Below are positions 1 through 11,300 of a stretch of 64,000 nt of DNA, piece after piece. Position numbers and translations under genes: made by a program. The DNA is from Heterobilharzia americana (lineage: Eukaryota > Platyhelminthes > Trematoda > Strigeidida > Schistosomatidae). The notes beneath the pieces were generated by a model. It was not told the DNA's origin. It did no database searches and was given only the letters and a program-made list of their open reading frames with translations. Numbering within the stretch: the first letter of the stretch is position 1; each line of letters opens with the position of its first letter. The stretch covers positions 29,155,661-29,219,660 of the forward strand of contig OX104127.1 of NCBI GenBank assembly GCA_944470555.2, read 5' to 3'.

Positions 1-986
1 TATCTCTGTTGATTTTTTTTATTTTTCTCAATATGAAACTTAATTGGTTCTGTTAAATTTCCTTAAATTGAAGGTCTATTGGGAAGTGTCAGTTCAGAAG
101 AATTGGAAAGCATTATGGTCAGTACAGCTAGTCAATAAATCCTAATTACTACCTCCCTTGAAAAAGGAGCATATGTGTGTAGTCAGCGAGTAACTCATCT
201 TGTATTCTCACTACTGATATTACGACTGCCTATAGTTATTTTTGGAAAAGTTTTTTTTAAATGTACCTTCGAAGTTTTTGTTTGTTACTACTATGATTGT
301 TCACGTTGAGAGACTGTTGCTATCTTGAATTTCCGGTTGACGCTCTTCAGTTCCGACACAGTATAAAGATTTTATTAAAGGCAAAGTATTAAGTTTTGTT
401 GTTTCCTTCTCTCATGTCGTTGCTGAATTCCCTGCTTTGTCCCCCTCCACAACCATAATCTGTCCTCAGTTGTTTACTGTTCCGAAAGCCATCTTCATAA
501 GAGAATTATAGTCTTATATATTATACGTACTATATCAATGAATAGAGTTCAGTTGATGTCACTCGATGATGGACGTTTATCCTGATAAGTAAATATATAC
601 ATGCATAAAATTGAAAAATGTCTTTTTCATTTCAACTCATTGGTTTTACGTGGATATCCCTAGTGTCTTTTGAAATAGCTTCACTTTTAGAATAAGCACT
701 CAGATCGATGATTCAAAATGGGGTTATTGTAGGATGAAAGGTGGTTAATAATCATGCTGCTGAACAAAGCACTATCCTAGAAGGTGAATAATTCATCGAA
801 TTCGACCGTAATTCATTTTTACTCTCAACTTACCAATCTATTGTAAATACAAATTTCTTTCAAGTTTAGATCAGATGAAGAAGTACAACTTGACAAACAG
901 TGTGCCAAATCGGTGTGATAATATACGTATGTTTAATAGGCGGAAACAGCTTGGTGGTCAAAGCCAACTTAACTTAAGAGTTAAGT
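1..986. other. No gene recognised
   Basis: This is AT-rich DNA with many stops in all frames. No exon, tRNA or transposon motif was recognised. It lies downstream of the TBP-like gene. Confidence 0.5.
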
Positions 987-1475
987 AATTCCATATTAGA
1001 TTTCTTTACTTGATATAGCATACAGTTGTACATTACTACTTACATGATTATATTTTGAGCATAAATTATCGCTCATAATCACACAACTTTGGACGTCTGA
1101 TTTTCACAGTCGTTACCACGTATTCTTTGTCTTTAGCGGTGGTAGAATACACGTACACAACTTTACAATAGGGTGGGATAAAGACACTGTACTAAAACCC
1201 GATATAATTAGGTGGAGAGGCAAGTTGATTATTAAGTCTTTGTTAATCGAACCAAAATGTAACAGATACGGCGTAACACCTATACCGGAGATGTGGAAGG
1301 TTTCGCTTCTATTAAAAGCAAGGAATAAAAGCTGATAAGACTAAAAATTCGATGTTGAGAGATGTAAAGTTACTTTAATATGACGATAAGCAATAATTTA
1401 TGCTCGAAACATCAAATAAGCTAATCCAATATTGAACTATATTCCCACTAGAATATCCAAATTCTACGCTTATAT
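987..1475. repeat. Fold-back (inverted) repeat element, copy 1
   Basis: The left end reads AATTCCATATTAGATT. The region around 1365-1415 is the reverse complement of the left arm around 1010-1115, with shared blocks such as GAGCATAAATTAT. The centre has GGGTGGGATAAA and AATTAGGTGGAGAG, also found in the copy at 3925-4700. The right end is eroded. No protein is encoded, so it resembles a non-autonomous fold-back or MITE-like element. Confidence 0.65.
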
Positions 1476-2281
1476 TAAAAGTTAGTTCTGTTGTTGGAAC
1501 ACTGTCTATTGTATCCTTGTCAGTATACTCTGACTAGTTGGTATGTTCAAAGCCAACTAACGCAACGTCCGACAGTCGTAAACTTAATAAAAAGTGCATT
1601 TGCCAAAAATATATAGACCCAAAGCGTGCATGTGGCAACTCAGAGTCAAATGCCATTGGCTGGCTGGCAGCGTCAGTCCCTGAAAGTGTTTCTATTGCTA
1701 AGAGCTGGTCACGAGGAACAGCGCTATATCTGAAATCTAACCACCATTGGTTCAAATCGAGTCACACCAATCTTTTCGCAATTCCAAGCATCAGTATATA
1801 TTTCGTTACTAAAAAATAAATGGTCAGTATCCAGAGTTTACTGTGCTGCGCGTAAACATCGTCCATTAATTTTGCGTCGCTCATTAGTTCTACGTGAATT
1901 ATACATTGTTACATTTAATAATTAATACGATATTTCAACGTGAAATTAATACTAAACTTTAAACATAGAACCAATTGCAGTCATCTCATCGCTTGAACAT
2001 ATGTTAACCAATTTAAACAAGCTCCACGAAATGGCTGCAGCTGTTTTGTTCTGACTTCACACTTCTTCACAACTTAATATACAAACAGAAACAGCAAGGT
2101 CCTGTAGTGATTACACTTCCCACTATAGACCGATGGATCAGAAGTATACATCAATAAGAAATTACTATTTACATAACATAAATTAGGACGCAGTGAATTT
2201 TTTTCGAGTTTTTAAACGATAAAGTAGTCACTATACAATGGTAGATAAATCATAAAACGATTTGCATATATATAATCGTTG
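1476..2281. other. No gene recognised; 3' flank of TBP-like gene
   Basis: Around 1534-1819 both strands are open for 70-90 codons with higher GC than the neighbours, and a GGTTCAAATC box-B-like string occurs at 1750-1759. That may mark an old repeat. Nothing else was recognised. Confidence 0.4.
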
Positions 2282-2361
2282 TTATTTAATTTTTCGATAA
2301 TTGTACAAAATCGGATAAACGTTGTTCAGTGCCTCATGGAGATGTTCACGTAATTTAGCTC
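2282..2361 (-). CDS. TBP-like exon D (C-terminal helix and stop)
   Basis: The 80-nt terminal exon follows an acceptor ending in TTTGCAG. It encodes [19 protein letters not shown] and YNYRKIK before a TAA at 2284-2282. This aligns with the TBP tail (GAKVRAEIYEAFENIYPIL and an FRK ending), so the protein ends where TBPs usually end. No canonical AATAAA was seen just downstream. Confidence 0.88.
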
Positions 2362-5300
2362 CTGCAAATAGATGGGGGAAATGCACAATAGTTTATCATC
2401 ATAGAATTACTTTGAAAAACTGGAAAATATTTTTTTGTATTTTAACTTAAACAGATAAAAGACTAGGTACCAACTAGCAAGAAAGAAAACTCATTGTGAA
2501 ACAGAATGTGATTGAATAAATGAAACCATTGTGTCAGTTTGAGTTAAGGATCTCAGTCGGTCAGATGATATTGAGAAAAAATAAGTCAATGGTTGATGAA
2601 AGTACTATATGATAATTTGTAGTCTGAATCAAAAGTGAGTCTACTTTAATTGGTGAAAGGTAATTTTTACGCAATCGTTCTCACTTCAAATATAAACAGT
2701 TGTTGTTACTGGCATTATTAAATTTACAGTTTGCGTAAACCACCTTGTTTGACCCTCAAGTATAATTCCGTTTTGGTCTGTATGTTAGACATCATATAAT
2801 GGATCCAGTAAACTGTACTCTTTCGCTGTATGAAATAAACTAGAGTGGAGTTACAATCTACCACAGAGCCCAAGCTTTACGCCTATATTAACACCAAATG
2901 TAATGTGAATCTTTCATGTAAAAGATATGAATATTCCTAAAATAAACTCTGAGGAAAATGAGTGACAGGAACAAACTGACATTATTAAACTTGACAATTG
3001 ACAAGAATTCTTGAACGTATATGTATTGTGTTGGTAAACGCTCGTCCTCCTTAAAGTGCACAACACTTGAGATTAAGCCGTTTCGTACCCACTAACCAGT
3101 ATATTTTGATTACCAAAATGCATTCCATATTAGATTTGTTTATTTGATTTATAACACACAGTGATCTAGTATAATTTACTTGTATTCACTGGGTTATAAA
3201 TCGAATAAACAAATCTAATATGGAATTAAATTCTACAGCAATGCCCAAGTTTTACACCTATAAGATTGAAGGATAGTTGTGTTACGTTAGCACCTATAGG
3301 TGACTCACAACCCACTGAACAGGTTCCAAGTGATAATTCAACTCAGGGGCTCAAGGTGATAGCAGAAATGGCTCGCGATTGAAAACAGTGGTGAAAAATC
3401 TGCAGTTTTCTGACTCCTCTGACTGAAAAGTAAAACGAAAGTAGTGAAAGCATCTTCATGTTCATCTTTAGTGATAATTCATTTATGTTCTTTTCTTTAT
3501 TTTCTCTTTCACCTTCTGTGTTCTTTGTGCTGCTTTGTTAGTTTGTACGGCACATCTCTTGTTGTCAATGCTATTCCAAGTTTGTGTCCGAAATGAATAA
3601 TAGTTAACTAGATCGAGCATTCACTCTGTCAGCACTCATACTTTCGGTAACCGAATGATGGATAACCTATTCGATTCAACATTTTAATATCGGAAAGATG
3701 CCGGGTGGCCCAAAACCAACTTCTGCTGTGGAATTTCGTGCTTGCAAGAAATAGGCTAAGATCTGTGCAAGACTGTAGGGAGAAATCCCTTTGGTGACGG
3801 AACACATCCCCAATTATATCCGAGTGGTGACTAGTCAAATCTTAGAGAGAGATAATCGAAAGCAATTGTTTCATCAGCTAATTAGTGTTCTGGTTCCTGC
3901 TATTCATTTCAACCAGTTGTTCAAAATTCCATATTAGACTTGTTTATTTAATTTATAATACAGTGATACAGTGTTATTTTTATTGATGACATTTCGAGCA
4001 CAAATGTATTGCCCATAATCGTATGAATGTAATCACATTACTTTCGACATCTGATTTTTACCGTCCTGTCACCTCATATTGTCTTTATTGTTAGTAAGAT
4101 TTTCCATATCTCTGGTACAGGTGTTGTATCATTTCTATTACATGTGTTGGATGCTGATTCGATGAACAAAGGATCCGATAGATCCAATTAAGCAAAACAA
4201 TCTAATTTATCAAATTCCACGTAATAACTACCAGATCAAGTATGTATGTCAAACTAGCCTGGTTGGTCGGGGTCAGTTAGAACAGGGGAACATACGAATC
4301 TAGCTAAATATACAATGACAGACCCCAATAAGATCAATCATCTAGAAAAGCACTCAGCTACTGCAATGCACACAATCGGGTGGGATAAAACCAATGTACT
4401 TAAGTCTAATAAAATTAGATGGAGAGAGAGATATTGATTACTGAATCTTTGTTCATCGAATCAACACCCCAACACATGTGGTCGGAATGACGCAACACCC
4501 ATACCAGAGATATGGAAAATCTTACTAACAATAAAAACAAATGATGTGAGGTGATAGGACGGTAAAAATCAGATGTCGAAAGTAATGTGATGACATTGAT
4601 ACAATTATGAGCGATACATTTGTGCTTGAAATGTCATCAAGTAAATAACACTGTATTACTGTGTGTTATAAATCAAATAAATAAAATCTAATATGGAATT
4701 AAATTCTACAATAGTGCTCAAGTTTTGCGCATGCATTACTATCTAGTTCATGTGTATGACAGCGCTGTAGTATCATTTACAGTCAAAATTGCCTGTCAAT
4801 ATCTAATAATGCCAACATTTTTTTCTATCCTTGCTGGTCGGTAGATCTTCATCTATATTCAGCTAAAATATTAGTCAAGTTACTGTCTGAAATTCATCTC
4901 ATGAATACATGACTTTCTTTAGTGACATAAATACAGTCTAAATGATGTACAATAAAACACTTTTTACGCCAGGCTTATTCTGCATTAACTTTTTTGATGA
5001 TGACTGAAGAAGAGAGGCAGAGAAATACAGTAAAATACAAACTACTTACCTGTCATGACAATTTTCCCATTTACAAATATGAGCATTACCAAACGAGGTT
5101 TAATAATACGATAGATTAAAGCAGGGAATATTTCAGGTTCGTATCTAAAAAAATAAACGAAGCGAAATTATACTACCGAAGCAAGTTCTACTATGATAAG
5201 AACTAAGACTAGTTTCATATTCTGTACGCACTACACCAGACACAAAGAAAACTAAATTTTTATAGAAAGAGGAATTAGGATTTGTAGCTTTGAATGTTTT

Positions 5301-8300
5301 GACAAAATGTAGATCAAAGTTTTTTTAACACAGTTCGAATCAAAAGTATCACTAAGAACAATATCAGGTTTTTTAGATAGCTCACAACTTATTTCCTAGG
5401 TCCATTACACTACAATCTAACTTTGTTACTTTGGTTCAAAAGCCATGTTGTTAACTGATTACTACAATCCGTTGGTTAGAATGTCTCTAGTTACACTAGT
5501 AAACTTCCCCTTCACTGAATGGATTTCCATACCAGTTTACACTCATCACTATGTAATTTTAGCATTTATGCACTGACGCAGTTTTGATAGTAACAACTCT
5601 GTATCCACGATCAAATTCACGTTAGCATAAGTGTCGGACATGATTTGTATCGGATGACCAAGCTAAGATATAACATCTAGCTAACTTGTGGTTTATAGGT
5701 TCAGTCTATGCATTTAATTAATATTCTGTTTAGACCGAGAAAACATTAGGACCAGGTCGGATGTAAGGAAAAATACTCGCCGATAACCTTAGATGATGGT
5801 CACGTTATATCATGAATGGACAAAAGAAGGAGAATCTGGACTAGTAAATCTCAGCACACTGACCGAAAGAGAGAGTTTGCCACAAAGTTCGAAGGTCCAG
5901 GGGACGAGGGGAACTGCTGAGTAGTCTCATACTAAGGAGAAAGTTTTCCAGTGATTGATTTTCCAACTGATTTTAACCCATGATGAAAACCTACTTTGAA
6001 ATCAATCGACCCGCACAAAGCACCAACTGATGTGGAAGCTGGAGGTTGAAGACTACGTGATAAGGATGGAGGTAGAGACACGCACTCATTCTTGGTGTAG
6101 ACCTCAAATTCAAATATCTTACCATACTAATTTCACGTCTCCCATGCGTTTGTAGTCTATTATCCCCCATCCAGCTCCTTTTTAACGAGTCGCCATTTGC
6201 TTAACCACTTACAAATGAGGGGATATGAAACAATTACAGCTGTGATATGCTGACGTGTTCAATTAGTTAAGTATTGCATTAGATATATTAGCATTTAGTT
6301 TGTAGGATTTCGAACAACCGATGTTTTGTAAGCTGAATAATGACTCCGATATTACCGCTCCAGCTTCGATTCAAACTATGCAATCAGGTAAGAATCCCAC
6401 AATAACACAAACATCGTCTGCACTAAAAATTGTGGAGATTCAAAACCAATAACGAGGTACACTATGAACAATACTATCGTTTAACCACACAGGTTCAATG
6501 GCCACTTCCTTTACAAAACGGTACTGATTAGGAATTTGTTTTGCGTACAAGTGAACCGATTAATGACGACAAAATTTCGGGTGGAAGAGAGCCTTAGTGC
6601 ATAAGTGGAATATTGGAAAGTTATTTATGTTTAATAACATATACTTCAAATATCATCTCGACCAGCCTTTATGAATAAAATGACTCATGTGCATAAATTC
6701 GACAGTGATTGGTATTAAATGCAGCTGAATAATATCCCGTACTGCAGATTAACAGATACAAAGTGAAAGGACTAGCAGTAATATTTAAGTTCAATGCTGG
6801 AAACTGGCCGTTTAGATTTTAATGAGAACTTTCTTAACTTAGTAGGTATTCTACAATGAAGTTACTTTCTGACTGTCGGCTTGAGCCGTGTGGGGAGATG
6901 TAGACTACCTGTTTGGGGTCCTACAGACTAAAGGAATCAGTGGTTGAGGACCCTTGGTGACGTAGCTGAAGACCGGTCACAATGGCACAGATGTCTTCAC
7001 TCCTTGATATCTTCTACAGCTTGAATATTCACACTAACCTTCAGATTGTTTATTCTCCCACACTACTTTATTTACTTTGATATCAATCCTTTTTTTATCC
7101 ACTTGTTCTTTGTGAACTTCTGTGAAGTGTGGCAACTTGAGCCGGTGCACCTGTTTGCAAAGTCCTATGTTGATTTTGTCAGTCAGTCACCCTAGCAGTA
7201 TTTCGGTTATCCTAAATTAATGGGTATTTGTAGGGAAATAGAACAGAATGAAAACCAAATGGTCGATTGCCGCTATCAAAGTATCACAAAACCACCCGAC
7301 CGATAGCTGCTACTTTGACATGGTGATCGGGCTTGCATATCACAATGACCCAACCGAGATGTGCTCCTGGGACGCTTGTTCGGTCAACGTCCTACTATAC
7401 CAGGAACGTATGTTGGATAGTGGCAAAACGCAAAGCTCTTACTGTTGAAGTGTAAATTACTGCACCAGGTCTGGGGGCTATGTTGCTCTGCTGCTAACTG
7501 GATGAAGTGTGACAACATTAAGGTGTTTCCCTTGGATGGCAAGCAGTGCCACGCTGATGCTGCCTTCTCAACGAAAGGGGAGCTTAGAAAAGGTCGGCCA
7601 CAAAAATAACAAACTCCACTGTGTCCCATGCTCTCGCGGTGCCGGTGGTATGGATCTTTTTTGTCTATCTGGCATTAGAACAACTAAGCCTAAAACAACA
7701 ACCCGCAAAAAACTGTGTGACACGCCTTGAACAGATGTCTCATAGGTTCTGTGGTCACAAATCTTTTTTCCTTTCAAGTACCCTAAGAAGACCTAGCCTT
7801 CCACAGTATGAGCAACCGAGAAGTGTCACCCGCCCTCACAACTCTGTCAGCGCTTAAGTTCCCTCAGACCACTATCCATCTCCCTTATCCTTACCTTCTA
7901 ATCTTTCTTCACGTCTCTCAATTAACAATCCTTCATCTTCTTTAATTTCTTCTAGCTCTGCAGCTATCGACAACGATCTGAGTCCACAGAACACCATCCT
8001 TGGTCTCCTTAAACCACCCTCTAAATTACACATTGGAGCTTTCAATGCCCGCACCCTCCGTGAAATTGGCTAACAATCTTCAACTGCCAAAATTCTAGTA
8101 ACTCGGGCCTTGGATGTGTGCTGTGTTTGTGAGATACTCATAAAGGACCCAAGTACGGTTATTCCCTTAACCTCTCCCGGCTAATATATTGAGTCCTCAA
8201 AGTTCACCCTTCGACTTTCTGGAGATCTAATGGCTATTTATCTCAGTTTTGCAGGTGTAGGCATAGCATCAAGCACTATGGCAGAAGGCTCGCTACTAGA

Positions 8301-11300
8301 CCGGATCCCAGTTGATAGTCGCTTATGCACTGTCCAGATGAACAGCACAGCGATAAATAAAAGGAATAGTGAAACTCGCTGTTGTCTGCTTGTAATCTCT
8401 GCTTACGCACCCATTGACTGTAGTTCGGATGAAGTGAAGGATGAGTTCTGCCGAAAACTACCTAGCCTCCTGAAAGCCAAACGTTCAGACATGGTCGTTG
8501 TTGCAGGGGGATTTCAATGCACAAGCGGTTAGGCTGAGTTAAGCAGGAAACCACTTACATGGCACTTTCGGTATCCTGGCTTAAAAACAGATAACAATGA
8601 TCGCCTACTACAACTATGCTCAGATAACCGTTTACTTCTAAGTAGTACAAACTTCAGACATAAAGAAAAACGTCTTATGTGGTCTTCACTGAGTTTAACT
8701 CGGAGGAATCAGCCTGACAAACATAGTGTCTAAGATTGTAGGTTGTATAATCATTAGACGCCTGAGTGGAGCTTGGGCACAGCAATTCCGAGGAAACTAG
8801 ACAGGCTTTAGACCCGGCTGTGGGTGTATCGACCAAATATTCACACTCCGCCAGCTTCTGGAACACAGGCACACTTACCGACGCCCGACAATAGCTGTAT
8901 TTCTCCACTTGGAGGTGGCATTTAACCCTGTCGAAAGAGAGGTCTTGTGGCAGTGTCTCTCACTGTAAGGGGTACCGAATAAGTAAATCACCTTATTAAA
9001 GGCTCTCTACTCGAACATCTGTGGGTGTGTTAGAGCCTATGATGAGTTACCAGGTTAGCTTCTTACATCAGGTGTTGCCCGTTAAGTACGCCCGCGGTCT
9101 CCATTCTTATTGAACTTTATCACATTCGCACTTATGAAGGTCTCCCTATGGTCGTCTGACGTCACAGGGATTGATCTCATCACAGGAGACTCCTTGATAG
9201 GTCTAGAGTATGCAGATAACAAAGTCTTGTTAGGTAAAGGTACTGATAAGACGCAGTCTTCTGGACACCTTGATTGGGAGTGCGAGGATGTTTGGGATGC
9301 GTTTCTCGCCACACAAATGTAGACTGTTGCTTTAGGACCGGTCTTCAGCTTAAAATAGAAAGTGAAGTGGTTGAGTGCGTTGAACACTTCACTTACCCGG
9401 GAAGTCGGATCAGTCCTGTTAGGTCAGTGGCCGAAGAAATGTCTGCATAGATACACAAGGCTTGGTTAGCTTTCGTTAACTTATGCCATCTGTCGCGCTG
9501 CCGCAATATCCGATTGTCTATTAAGAGTCGAGTGTATTGTGTTGCAGTTCGCTCTGTTTTACTGTATTGTTGTGAAACATGGCTATCAAAGGTAAGATAC
9601 ATGAGAAGCCTTCAGGTGTTTGACCACCGTTGCCTTCGCAGTACATGCTGTCACCACATGAGCAACGTAGAAGTTAGGTGGAGAGTTTTAGGCAGGAGAA
9701 GTAACTCAGTTGACGCGGTTGTAAGCCTTCATCGACTGAGATGGCTGGGACATGGATTACGTATGCCTAGCCACCGTCTGCCTCGTCGAACGATGTTGTC
9801 GAAGTGACCGGACTAAAACATGGCATGAATGCATGAAGTCCTTGACTGTTCTTTTGAACTATGTAGGGCGATGCAGACTGGGCGGTTGGAGTACGCGGGA
9901 CACAAGAAACCAGTGGCTGGAAATTGACTCTAGGTGACACGACTCAGAACCGATGTCACTGGCACAGTAAACACATTTTATCCCCATCTCAACCGCTATA
10001 CTTGATCTCATCAGTTTCTCATTCCTCCTTCTCTCTACTTCTTTTGACTGATTTTCCTTTCTTCATTTACCACTTTATTGCCTTGTTACTTGATATGCTT
10101 GTTAGCTGATGGGAGGTGTCACAACTTGGACCGTTACGCAGTAATACGTGGTCCTATGTTGATTTAGATGATGATGATCACAAAACCGAATAAATTTAAA
10201 ACTTACTGGGTCATTTGTTCATTGGCCAGCTGTACACCTTCTAGCCGGATAGGAAATCTCAAATCAGCCAAACCAACCATATTTGAATTTTAAAATTCAT
10301 GAATTTCACCTGCATCAAAGGATAAATGTAATAAACGTTCATTGTTTCGCAAAGAAATACATTGATATCTACTCCTACATTGGTATCTAGTTGACAGGTT
10401 AGTTAAGGAAACCCAATAAAAACCTTTTATGCTGACTTCTCAGAAGAGGAGTGCAATGCACTTGCTGGGTTAGTATTTTAAGTAGTAAGTTTTCAACTGG
10501 TGATTCGACATTTCGAACCACACTCTGTGTACTTCGCAGTCGGAGAGTAAGGTTGCCTGTTCCCGACCGATAGCTGCTACCTTGACGTGGTGGTCGGGCT
10601 TGCATATCACAATGACCCAACGAGCTATGCTGGTGGAACGCTTGTTCCCTCGAGGTCCTACCATACCAGAAAGGTCTGTTGGGTAGTGGTTAGACGAAAA
10701 GCAGTTACCGTCATAGTGTAAATTGCTATACTATGATGGGGGTCTGAGGGCGAAGTCGTACTGCTGCTAGCTGGATGGGGTGTGACAGCAGTAAGGTGTT
10801 TCCCTTGGATGACCAGCAGTGCCAAGCTGATGCTGCCTTCTCAGTGGAAGGGGGGGTTAGAAAAGGTCGGCCCCAAAAATAACACACTCCACCACGCCCC
10901 ACGGTCTGCCGGGCCGGCGGTGTTGGTTCACTTGTCGTTTCCTTTCGACTATCCGGCCCCAAAAATACAAAAATTCAAAATAATCATACTCAAAAGGCTG
11001 GGTGTGACAGGCCTCAAGCAGATGTCCGATGGGCTCTGCGGTCACACAAATCTCTTTCAGGTACCTTAAGAAGAAATAGCCTTCCACGGTGTGGGCAGCC
11101 GGGAAGTGTCAACCGCCCTCACAACTCTGTCAGCACCCAAGTTTCTTCTGACTGCTATCCTCCTCCTCCATCATTACCTTCTAATCTTCCTTCACGTCTC
11201 TTAATTAATGATGCTGCATCATCTTCAATTTCTCCTACCTCTGCAGCCTTCGACAACGATCTGAGTCCACAGAACAGTGTCCCTGGTCTCCTTAAACCAC

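Noticed and set aside
644..700. Candidate last TBP exon on the minus strand
   Set aside because: The frame runs to a stop without TBP-tail similarity; the exon at 2361-2282 fits fully.
1534..1819. Overlapping 73- and 93-codon frames on both strands as genes
   Set aside because: No recognisable domain; both strands open suggests GC-shifted repeat DNA.
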